A DNA stretch of 8,403 nucleotides from Pseudomonadota bacterium (GTDB taxonomy: Bacteria > Pseudomonadota > Alphaproteobacteria > Caulobacterales > Aquidulcibacteraceae): contig JAEWNX010000119.1 of NCBI GenBank assembly GCA_023461135.1, forward strand, positions 1 to 8,403. Reading direction: 5' to 3'. Positions 1 through 6,480 of this stretch are shown piece after piece (the stretch's first letter is position 1; each line of letters opens with the position of its first letter). A program made the position numbers and the translations under genes. The notes beneath the pieces were generated by a model. It did no database searches and was not told the origin of the DNA. It saw only the letters and a program-made list of their open reading frames with translations.

Positions 1-1370
1 AGCTGCCGCTGCTCACGCGCGATGGCGGTTTCATCGCGCCGGGCTATGACGCCGTGCTCGATGAGGCGCGCGCGTTGCGCGACGACAGCCGCAAGGTGAT
101 CGCCGCGCTCCAGGCCAAGTACGCCGAAGAGACCAACATCCCAGGCCTCAAGCTCAAGCACAACAACGTGCTCGGCTACCATCTCGACGCCACGATGAAG
201 CAGGCCGAGACGCTGATGTCGCCGCCGCTCAATGCGCGCTTCATCCATCGCCAAACCAATGCCGGCTCGGTGCGCTTCACCACGACCGAGCTGGCCGAAC
301 TCGATGCGCGCATCGCGCGCGCGGGCGAAGCTGCGTTGGCCCGCGAGCAGGCGCTGTTCAAGGATTTCGCTGCGCGCGCCGCTGCGTGTGAAACGGAAAT
401 ACGCGCGGCCGCTGAAGCGCTGGCCGCGTTGGATGTCGCCGCCGGTCTCGCGCACTGGGCGGAGGAAGTTGAGGCGACGCGCCCGGACATCGATGAGACG
501 ACCGCGCTGTTGGCCGAAGGCGCCCGTCACCCCGTCGTGGAGCACGCAGTGCGGCGCGAGGGCCAGGGCTTCACGCCAAACGATTCGCGGCTGGATGCGG
601 ACGGAATGTCCGGCCCGCGTCTCCTCGTCGTCACCGGACCGAACATGGCCGGCAAGAGCACCTACCTCCGGCAGATCGCTCTGCTCGCCGTGCTGGCGCA
701 GGCGGGGTCGTATGTGCCGGCGCGTAAGCTGCGGCTCGGCGTCGTCGATCGTGTGTTCGCGCGCGTCGGCGCCTCCGACGATCTGTCGCGCGGGCGCTCG
801 ACGTTCATGACCGAGATGGTGGAGACCGCTTCCATCCTGCACCAGTCAGGTTCACGCGCGCTGGTGGTTCTCGATGAGATCGGCCGCGGCACGGCGACGT
901 TCGACGGCCTGGCGATCGCCTGGGCGGTGGCGGAGCATTTGCACGAAGCGAACAAGTGCCGCGCGGTGTTCGCGACGCACTATCATGAGCTGACGCGCCT
1001 TGCGGAGAAACTCGCGAGCGGCGCCAACGCGCATCTGCGGGCCAAGGAATGGAAGGGCGACCTGGTGTTTTTGCACGAGGTCGCGCCCGGCGCCGCCGAC
1101 CGCTCCTACGGAATCCAGGTGGCGAAGCTGGCCGGCTTGCCGAAGTCCGCGGTTGAGCGCGCGCGCGCCGTGCTGGCGCGGCTGGAAGCGAACGGCGGCG
1201 CGACGCGCGTGGAGTTCGCCGACGACTTGCCGCTGTTCGCGCAGGTCATGGCGGAAACCGCGCCGTCGGCCCTGGAGGCGGCGCTGTCGCAGATCGATCC
1301 GGACGCGCTCACGCCAAAGCAGGCGCTGGAAGCGCTCTACAAGCTAAAGGCTGTCCAGAAGGACGATTAG
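1..1370 (+). CDS. mutS: DNA mismatch repair protein MutS, C-terminal part (5' end outside window)
   Basis: MutS binds mismatches and small loops in newly replicated DNA and uses ATP to recruit MutL. The reading frame is open from the left edge (first full codon at position 3), so the GTG at 54 is not the real start. About 455 residues are visible. The lever/clamp region comes first (KHNNVLGYHLDA, then FIHRQTNAGSVRFTTTEL). The ABC-type ATPase domain follows: GRHPVVEHA (called GARHPVVEHA here), Walker A GPNMAGKST at 636-662, signature segment SDDLSRGRSTFM near 772-810, Walker B LVVLDE at 861-878 with GRGTATFDG after it, and the FATHYHEL switch region near 966-990. SYGIQVAKLAGLP belongs to the helix-turn-helix dimer interface. 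The end (DPDALTPKQALEALYKLK) matches the usual MutS C-terminal dimerisation segment, so the 3' end is intact. The mismatch-recognition domain lies outside the window. The gene converges on the minus-strand membrane-protein gene, overlapping it by 4 bases. Family identity is certain. Confidence 0.97.
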   Translation, partial: LPLLTRDGGFIAPGYDAVLDEARALRDDSRKVIAALQAKYAEETNIPGLKLKHNNVLGYHLDATMKQAETLMSPPLNARFIHRQTNAGSVRFTTTELAELDARIARAGEAALAREQALFKDFAARAAACETEIRAAAEALAALDVAAGLAHWAEEVEATRPDIDETTALLAEGARHPVVEHAVRREGQGFTPNDSRLDADGMSGPRLLVVTGPNMAGKSTYLRQIALLAVLAQAGSYVPARKLRLGVVDRVFARVGASDDLSRGRSTFMTEMVETASILHQSGSRALVVLDEIGRGTATFDGLAIAWAVAEHLHEANKCRAVFATHYHELTRLAEKLASGANAHLRAKEWKGDLVFLHEVAPGAADRSYGIQVAKLAGLPKSAVERARAVLARLEANGGATRVEFADDLPLFAQVMAETAPSALEAALSQIDPDALTPKQALEALYKLKAVQKDD

Positions 1371-1732
1371 GGCTGCTGCTCTTGCGCCGGCTGGTTTTCG
1401 CTCGGCAGCAGCGGCTCGCGGCGGTTCACGCTTTCGCTCGCCTCGCGCGCGGCTTGGCCCGAGATGAAATTCTCACGCCAGATGTCGGCGGACCCGTTCT
1501 GCACCGCCAGGGTGATGTAAACGCCCAGCAGCGCTCCCAGGACGAGTCCGGTCACCCCCCAAAGGGAAGCGGCGAACCAATAGGCCGAGGCGCGCTCGCT
1601 TTTGATTCGGAGGTTGAACAAGTTACGGTCTTCGAGCGCGACCATGCGGTGCCGATCCGGGTGGTCGGTCACACGTTCATCGTCGACCGGGTTCAGCTTG
1701 ATCGTACGCCCGCCTTTACCTGTTCCACGCAT
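1367..1732 (-). CDS. Small single-pass membrane protein, function unknown
   Basis: A 121-residue protein that I do not recognise. Residues 1-47 are hydrophilic and charged, with many Arg and Asp. Residues about 51-77 form one hydrophobic helix (starting YWFAASLWGV) that contains a glycine zipper, G62-x3-G66-x3-G70, often associated with helix packing or oligomer formation. Residues 80-121 are polar, rich in Glu, Gln and Ser. Arg42, Lys44 and Arg47 just before the helix suggest the N-terminus is cytoplasmic and the C-terminal tail periplasmic. There is no cleavable signal peptide. The start at 1732 is supported by a GGAGG sequence 9 bases upstream, which is stronger than that of most neighbours. 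The stop overlaps the mutS stop on the opposite strand. A competing plus-strand frame (1382-1789) has no ribosome site I can see, no hydrophobic segment and a low-complexity shadow-like composition, so I prefer the minus strand. The protein could also be a lineage-specific gene of no link to mismatch repair. Confidence 0.7.
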   Translation of the reverse strand: MRGTGKGGRTIKLNPVDDERVTDHPDRHRMVALEDRNLFNLRIKSERASAYWFAASLWGVTGLVLGALLGVYITLAVQNGSADIWRENFISGQAAREASESVNRREPLLPSENQPAQEQQP

Positions 1733-1741
1733 CGAGGAACG

Positions 1742-1746
1742 CCTCC
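1742..1746 (-). promoter_or_regulatory. Ribosome binding site of the minus-strand membrane gene
   Basis: On the minus strand this reads GGAGG, inside GGGAGGCG, and lies 9 bases before the ATG at 1732. It is a near-perfect Shine-Dalgarno match at a good distance. It decides both the strand and the start of the small membrane gene. Confidence 0.65.
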
Positions 1747-1881
1747 CGCAGAAAGTCCGCTAGCCTTTGTGGCTGTGCTCGCGAAATGAGGCAAGTTTGC
1801 GATCTGTGATTTACGAAGAAGTCATCAGCTTAGGCGTCTGGCAGTGGCGCAATTGCCCCAGAAGAGCGAAATGATCGGCAC

Positions 1882-4695
1882 ATGCGCGCCCAGTTAAAGC
1901 CCGCCCGCATCGAAAACACCGTGGACGGCGTGGCGTTGCGCGCGCAGTTGACGGCGATCTGGCACAGCGAGGGGGAAGCGGGCAGGCAGTCCGTGAAGGA
2001 CCTGCTGCAAGGCGCGCTCATCCGCGGTCGCGCGGTCGCGAGGGAGCGGCTCGAAGCTGGGGAGAACGGGCTCTCCGTCGCTCGCCTCCTAGCCGAAGTC
2101 GCCGACAAGGTCGTCCGCGCCCTCTATGACTATACTACCACGCACGTCTTCCGCGCGCGCAATCCCACCGAAGGCGAACGCTTCGCGCTCATTGCGGTGG
2201 GCGGCTACGGCCGCGGCGAACTCGCGCCGTCCTCCGATCTCGATCTGCTGTTCTTGCGCGCCTACAAACTCACGCCCTTCACCGAGAGCGTGACCGAATA
2301 CATGCTCTACATGCTCTGGGATTTGGGGCTGAAGGTCGGGCACGCTTCCCGCAATGTCGAGGAGTGCCTGAAGCTCGCGCGCGAAGATCACACCATCCAA
2401 ACGGCGCTCCTGGAAGCGCGGCGGATCGCCGGGGATGAATCGCTCGCCGAAGAGCTGAAGCGGCGCTTCCGCAAGGACGTGGTGGATCGCACCCACGCCG
2501 CCTTCATCGCCGCTAAACTGCAGGAGCGCGATCAGCGGCACGCACGCATCGGCGCGTCGCGCTACATGGTCGAGCCGAACATCAAGGAAGGAAAGGGCGG
2601 GCTGCGCGATGTGCACACGCTCTTTTGGATGGCGCGGCACGTCTACGGTTTCTCCCGCCCGCGCGATTATTTGGAGGCGGGCGTCTTCACGCCGGAAGAG
2701 CGCTTCGCGTTTCGGCGCGCACTGCGCTTTCTCTGGACCGTGCGTTGCCATCTGCACTTCATCACCGGCCGCGCCGAAGAGCGGCTGACGTTCGATCTGC
2801 AGCCGGAGCTTGCCAAGCGGCTTGGGTACAGCGCGCGCAGCGACCACAGCGCCGTCGAGCGTTTCATGAAGCGCTATTTTCTGGTGGCGAAGGAAGTCGG
2901 CATGCTGACGCGCGTATTGTGCGCCAAGCTCGAAGCGGACAACGCCAAGAAGGCGCCCGGCGGCCTGCAGCGTCTGCTTGAGGGCGCGCGCCGCAAGACA
3001 GCGCCGGAAACGCCCGGCTTCGTCGTCGATGGCGGCCGGCTCAATACCGACAGTGCGCGCGTGCTGAAAAAGCCTGCAAACGTCATCAAACTGTTTGAAA
3101 TCGCCGAGCGGCGCGATTTGGACATCCACCCGGCGGCGCTCGGCGAAGCAGCGCGCCGCGCACGCGCGCTAACGCCAGCATGGCGCAAGGACGATGAATC
3201 GCGGCAGCTCATGCTGAAGATCGTCGAGTCGCCGCGTCATCCTGCGGCCGCCCTGAGGCTCATGAACGAAGCCGGGGTGCTTGGGAAGTTCGTTCCCGAG
3301 TTCGGCCGCATCGTCGCGCAGATGCAGTTCAATATGTACCACCATTACACGGTGGATGAGCATACGCTTCAGGCGATCGAGACGATGTCGGAAATCGAGC
3401 GCGGCGTTCACAAGGATCGCCACCCGCTGGCGACGGCGATTTTTCCGAAGATCATCAACCGGCGCGCGCTCTATCTCGCCATGTTGCTGCACGACACCGG
3501 CAAGGGCGGCGGCGATCAGCAGGTGGAAGGGGAAAAGTCAGCGCGCGCCGCGTGCGAGCGGCTCGGTCTGCCGAAGGAAGAGGTCGATTTCGTCGGTTGG
3601 CTGGTGCGCCATCACCTGGTGATGAGCGATGTGGCGCAGAAGCGCGACATCGGCGATCCGCGCACCGTCGCGCAATTCGCCAGGACGGTGGGGACGGTGG
3701 AGCGGCTGCGGCTCTTGCTGATCCTCACCGTGTCGGACATCCGCGCTGTCGGACCCAACATCTGGAACGACTGGAAAGGGCAGTTGCTGCGCGATCTCTA
3801 TCGGCTCACGGAAGCGGCGCTGCATGGCGGCCGCTCCGACGAAGAGGGCGTCCGCATGCACTTGGCCGAGATCGCCGGCCAGGCGAAGCGTGAACTGCTC
3901 GAAGCTGTCGGCGATGAGGATGGCGTCCTGGACGCTTGGCTCGGCGCGCTCGAGGATGGCTATTGGCTCAATCATGACGCCGAAGCGCGCGAATGGCACG
4001 CGCGCGAAGTGATCGCTGCGCGCAAAGGCCGCGCGATCCCGCACGTCGCCGCGCGCATGCGTGAAGCGCAGGGGGTCACTGAAGTGCTCGTGTACGCCGG
4101 CGACAGGCCGGGCCTGTTCGCGAGCCTGGCGGCGGCGATCTCCGCCTCCGGGGCCGACATCGTCGGCGCCCGCGTGCATACGACGAAAGACGGCGCCGCG
4201 TTCGACGTGTTCTCAATCCAGACGACGGATTTGAAGCCGTTCGGCCTGCGCGATCCGCGGGCGCTCGAAATGCTGATCCAGCGCCTCACGCGCGCCGCGC
4301 TCGAAGACCATCCGCTTCCGGCGGCCAAGCCGCCCTCGCGCCGGAACGCGGCTTTCGCGATCGAGCCTTGGGTTCGGATCGACAACGACATCACGCCGGA
4401 TGCGACCGTCATCGAGGCCTCCGGACGCGACCGGCTTGGCCTGCTGGCCGAACTCGCGCACGTGTGCGCGGAGGCCAAAGTGTCCATCAACAGCGCGCAT
4501 ATCGACACCTACGGCGTGCGCGCCTCGGATGTTTTCTACGTACAAGAGGCTGAAGGCGGCCAGGTCGCGAGTTCACGGCGCATCGCGGCGTTGCGCGGCA
4601 AGCTCGAGGCCGTGTTGCGCGCCGCCGAACCCGAACCGCCCGCCGATCCGGCAAAGAAGCCGCTGGCAGTGGCGCGCCACTCGCCGGCGCGCTAG
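1882..4695 (+). CDS. glnD: Bifunctional PII uridylyltransferase / uridylyl-removing enzyme GlnD
   Basis: GlnD is the cytoplasmic glutamine sensor. When nitrogen is scarce it adds UMP to PII proteins (GlnB/GlnK), and when glutamine is high it removes it, which controls glutamine synthetase and the Ntr system. The 937 residues are a usual full length. The nucleotidyltransferase domain shows GGYGRG at residues 107-112 and the metal-binding pair Asp119/Asp121 in SSDLDLLFL. The conserved middle has VEPNIKEGKGGLRDVHTLFW. The HD domain has His494 (YTVDEH), His537-Asp538 (LLHDTGKG), His577/His578 and Asp619 (TVSDIRAVG). Two ACT domains, at about 734-805 and 842-910, bind glutamine (GDRPGLFASLAAAI and GRDRLGLLAELAHV). 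Position 546 is Gln where enterobacterial and rhizobial GlnD have His (see findings). The ATG at 1882 has only a weak upstream ribosome site, but an in-frame stop at 1831 and the family N-terminus support it. murJ follows after 32 bases. Confidence 0.97.
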   Translation: MRAQLKPARIENTVDGVALRAQLTAIWHSEGEAGRQSVKDLLQGALIRGRAVARERLEAGENGLSVARLLAEVADKVVRALYDYTTTHVFRARNPTEGERFALIAVGGYGRGELAPSSDLDLLFLRAYKLTPFTESVTEYMLYMLWDLGLKVGHASRNVEECLKLAREDHTIQTALLEARRIAGDESLAEELKRRFRKDVVDRTHAAFIAAKLQERDQRHARIGASRYMVEPNIKEGKGGLRDVHTLFWMARHVYGFSRPRDYLEAGVFTPEERFAFRRALRFLWTVRCHLHFITGRAEERLTFDLQPELAKRLGYSARSDHSAVERFMKRYFLVAKEVGMLTRVLCAKLEADNAKKAPGGLQRLLEGARRKTAPETPGFVVDGGRLNTDSARVLKKPANVIKLFEIAERRDLDIHPAALGEAARRARALTPAWRKDDESRQLMLKIVESPRHPAAALRLMNEAGVLGKFVPEFGRIVAQMQFNMYHHYTVDEHTLQAIETMSEIERGVHKDRHPLATAIFPKIINRRALYLAMLLHDTGKGGGDQQVEGEKSARAACERLGLPKEEVDFVGWLVRHHLVMSDVAQKRDIGDPRTVAQFARTVGTVERLRLLLILTVSDIRAVGPNIWNDWKGQLLRDLYRLTEAALHGGRSDEEGVRMHLAEIAGQAKRELLEAVGDEDGVLDAWLGALEDGYWLNHDAEAREWHAREVIAARKGRAIPHVAARMREAQGVTEVLVYAGDRPGLFASLAAAISASGADIVGARVHTTKDGAAFDVFSIQTTDLKPFGLRDPRALEMLIQRLTRAALEDHPLPAAKPPSRRNAAFAIEPWVRIDNDITPDATVIEASGRDRLGLLAELAHVCAEAKVSINSAHIDTYGVRASDVFYVQEAEGGQVASSRRIAALRGKLEAVLRAAEPEPPADPAKKPLAVARHSPAR

Positions 4696-4727
4696 CAAGT
4701 GAGCTGCGTGCCGAGTCGCGGGATCCC

Positions 4728-6356
4728 ATGAGCCTTGCCCGAAACACCGCCGTCATCGGCGGCCTAACCCTTGTTTCGCGTTTGCTTGGCTTTGCCCGCG
4801 ACGTTCTGCTGGCGGCGGCGCTGGGGGCGGGGCCGGTGGCCGACGCCTTCTACGCGGCGCTGCGCTTCCCGAATCTGTTTCGCCGGCTCTTTGCCGAGGG
4901 CGCGTTCAGCCAGGCGTTTGTCCCGGTCTACACCAAGACCTTGGCCGAGCAGGGCGAGAAGGCGGCGGACACATTAGCCGCGGAGGCGCTCGCAATCCTC
5001 GTGCTGGCGACAAGCGTGTTGAGCGCGGTGGCCATCGTCGCCATGCCTTGGATCAATCTGGTGCTGTTCGGCGGCTATGCCGACAATCCGGAAATCTTCC
5101 GCCTCGCAACGCTGCTGACGCAGATCACGATGCCGTATCTGATCGCCATCAGCGTGGCGACGATGTTTGCGGGCGCGCTCAATGCGCGCGGCCGCTTCTT
5201 TGCGGCCGCCGCGGCGCCCACACTGCTCAATATCTGCCTGCTTGTCGGCGTTTGGCTCTTCCGTGACGACCAAACGCAAGCGGCTTTCGCCGCGGCCGTT
5301 GCCGTGACTGTGTCCGGCGTCCTGCAGGCGCTGTGGGTTGCGCTCGGCGCTCGGCGCTCGGGCGTGCGCACACGGCCGACGGCGCCGCGTCTTTCGGCGA
5401 ACGTCAAGCGTCTTGCCGCCCTCGCCGCGCCTGCTGCGCTTGCGGGCGGCGCATTGCAGATCAACGTGCTTATCAGCCAGGCGCTCGCCTCATTCGAGGA
5501 AGGCGCGATCTCGCTGCTGAACTTCGCCGACCGGCTCTATCAATTGCCGCTGGGCCTCATCGGCGTTGCTGTCGGCGTGGCCATGTTGCCGCGGCTGTCG
5601 AAACTGGTGCAGGCCAATGATGAAGCGGGCGCGCGCGGCGCACTCGACGAAGCGGTGAACCTCTCTATGGCGTTCACGCTGCCCGCAGCCGCCGCCATCA
5701 TCGCGATGCCCAGCTTCATGCTGGAAGGGCTGTTTGTGCGCGGTGAATTCACGACGCAGAACGCCCAGGATTGCGCCAAGGCGCTCATCCACTACGGCTG
5801 GGGCGTGCCGGCTTTCGTGCTCGCGAAGATTTATGCGCCTGCCTTCTTTGCCCGTGAGGACACTAAGGCGCCCATGCGCTTCGCCCTCATTTCCATGGCG
5901 ATCAATATCGCCTTGGGCGCCGCGCTTTTCTTCGGCCTGCGCGAATTCGGCTATCTCGGATTCCCCGGCCTTGCGATCGCCACGAGCGTCGCGGCGTGGG
6001 TGAATGTCGCGCTGATGGCGGCTGCGCTTGCGCGGGACGGCGGTTATGCGCCCTCGGCTGTCGCGGTGACGCGGTTCATACGCATCCTCTTCGCCGCCAC
6101 AGCGCTGGGCGCCGCGCTTCTGTTCGCCACGCTGAACCGGGATGCTTTCGTGTCCTGGTTCAGTTGGGCTGCGTACGATGGGTTCGGTCCGAAGGAGGCG
6201 GCCGTCGTCGCCGCGATCCTCGGCGGGGGCACAGCTTACTTCATTCTGCTGTTCCTCATCCGCGCCGTGACCGTGTCCGAAGTGCGCGGGGCTTTCCGGC
6301 GCGAGAAGGCCGCGCCTCCCGGGGGAGGCGCCTTGCCGCCGAGCTTGGACGGCTGA
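4728..6356 (+). CDS. murJ: Lipid II flippase MurJ (MviN)
   Basis: MurJ is an inner-membrane protein of the MOP exporter superfamily. It flips undecaprenyl-linked lipid II to the periplasmic face for peptidoglycan synthesis. At 542 residues it has the expected size for a 14-helix protein. The N-terminus follows the family pattern: SRLLGFARD at 17-25, then RFPNLFRRLFAEGAFSQAFVP. The arginines and aspartate known to be essential in E. coli MurJ fall at the same numbers here: Arg18, Arg24, Asp39 and Arg52. The Arg in FADRLYQLPLG (Arg269) corresponds to E. coli Arg270. A polar tail (from about 518) ends in PPGGGALPPSLDG, where an inverted repeat sits in the DNA. The start ATG has a weak ribosome site, and the 32-base gap from glnD suggests co-transcription. 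A 7-base unit is repeated three times within the gene at 5341-5361. Confidence 0.96.
   Translation: MSLARNTAVIGGLTLVSRLLGFARDVLLAAALGAGPVADAFYAALRFPNLFRRLFAEGAFSQAFVPVYTKTLAEQGEKAADTLAAEALAILVLATSVLSAVAIVAMPWINLVLFGGYADNPEIFRLATLLTQITMPYLIAISVATMFAGALNARGRFFAAAAAPTLLNICLLVGVWLFRDDQTQAAFAAAVAVTVSGVLQALWVALGARRSGVRTRPTAPRLSANVKRLAALAAPAALAGGALQINVLISQALASFEEGAISLLNFADRLYQLPLGLIGVAVGVAMLPRLSKLVQANDEAGARGALDEAVNLSMAFTLPAAAAIIAMPSFMLEGLFVRGEFTTQNAQDCAKALIHYGWGVPAFVLAKIYAPAFFAREDTKAPMRFALISMAINIALGAALFFGLREFGYLGFPGLAIATSVAAWVNVALMAAALARDGGYAPSAVAVTRFIRILFAATALGAALLFATLNRDAFVSWFSWAAYDGFGPKEAAVVAAILGGGTAYFILLFLIRAVTVSEVRGAFRREKAAPPGGGALPPSLDG
5341..5361 (+). repeat. Tandem repeat, 7-base unit CGCTCGG, three copies
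   Basis: Three exact back-to-back copies lie in murJ and encode part of ALGARRSG, in a polar stretch between hydrophobic segments. The unit is not a multiple of three, so gain or loss of one copy would shift the murJ frame. Three copies of 7 bases in GC-rich coding DNA can also arise by chance. Confidence 0.9.
6313..6330. repeat. Inverted repeat at the 3' end of murJ
   Basis: CGCCTCCC and GGGAGGCG are perfect complements separated by 2 bases, so a stem of about 7 pairs with a 4-base loop could form. It lies within the last codons of murJ (PPGGG). No T-run follows, so it is not a normal intrinsic terminator. It may simply result from Pro/Gly codon use. Confidence 0.6.
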
Positions 6357-6370
6357 TAGAAGCGCGGCCC

Positions 6371-6409
6371 ATGAACAAGAAGACGCACCTCTGGCGATGG
6401 CGGGCCTGA
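6371..6409 (+). CDS. Candidate Trp leader peptide upstream of trpS
   Basis: A 12-codon frame reads MNKKTHLWRWRA and stops at TGA 6407-6409, 71 bases before trpS. Two of its 12 codons are Trp (6392-6394 and 6398-6400), an enrichment expected of attenuator leader peptides, where slow decoding of the limiting amino acid changes RNA folding. The Lys-rich start resembles known leader peptides. A weak AGAAG ribosome site lies 8 bases upstream (6358-6362). A poor promoter-like pair (TTGCCG at 6333, GATAGA at 6355) exists but is not convincing. The second Trp codon lies in one arm of a stem, and further stems follow before the trpS ribosome site. Against it: GC-rich DNA makes TGG frequent, only two Trp codons are present and they are not adjacent, and the terminator is imperfect. 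The frame is sequence fact; the role is inference. Confidence 0.45.
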   Translation: MNKKTHLWRWRA

Positions 6410-6425
6410 TCTGACGCCGCCCATC
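6396..6425 (+). promoter_or_regulatory. Stem-loop over the second Trp codon of the leader frame
   Basis: GATGGCGG (6396-6403) can pair with CCGCCCATC (6417-6425) over 8 base pairs with one bulged C at 6420. The loop is 13 bases and contains the leader stop codon. The 5' arm includes the TGG at 6398-6400, so a ribosome waiting there or at the stop would prevent the stem. This resembles the 1:2 hairpin of classical attenuators, but pairing was judged by eye only. Confidence 0.35.
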
Positions 6426-6428
6426 CCT

Positions 6429-6470
6429 GCGCGCCAAGGAACACTTTTCTGCGCGCCGTTCTTCTGTTCC
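6429..6470 (+). promoter_or_regulatory. Two mutually exclusive stems before the trpS ribosome site
   Basis: Stem one pairs GCGCGC 6429-6434 with GCGCGC 6451-6456, and weaker A/U pairs (6437-6441 with 6446-6450) could extend it inward. It is followed by the interrupted U-rich run CGTTCTTCTGTTCC, a poor terminator-like tail. Stem two pairs GGAACA 6438-6443 with TGTTCC 6465-6470 and ends directly against the ribosome site GGAG at 6471. The two stems cross each other, so they cannot form together in a simple fold. This is what a switch would need, but no measured or computed energies support it here. Confidence 0.35.
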
Positions 6471-6474
6471 GGAG
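6471..6474 (+). promoter_or_regulatory. Ribosome binding site of trpS
   Basis: GGAG lies 6 bases before the ATG at 6481 and fixes the trpS start. It directly follows the 3' arm of an upstream stem (6465-6470), so RNA folding could affect access to it. Confidence 0.65.
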
Positions 6475-6480
6475 TTTTCC

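Noticed and set aside
1372..1412. Inverted repeat GCTGCTGC / GCAGCAGC just after the mutS stop
   Set aside because: 8-base arms with a 25-base loop and no T-run on either strand; it reflects Gln and Ser codons at the end of the minus-strand gene and is not convincing as a terminator.
1382..1789. Plus-strand frame of 135 codons between mutS and glnD
   Set aside because: It overlaps the minus-strand membrane gene, shows no ribosome site, no hydrophobic segment and no recognisable motif; the minus-strand frame explains the region better.
1733..1881. Possible divergent promoters in the gap between the membrane gene and glnD
   Set aside because: The gap must hold start signals for both genes, but I found no -35/-10 pair of adequate match or spacing, so no promoter is called.
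2089..3129. Long minus-strand frame of 346 codons inside glnD
   Set aside because: Antisense shadow of a well-conserved glnD in GC-rich DNA; the protein has no family features.
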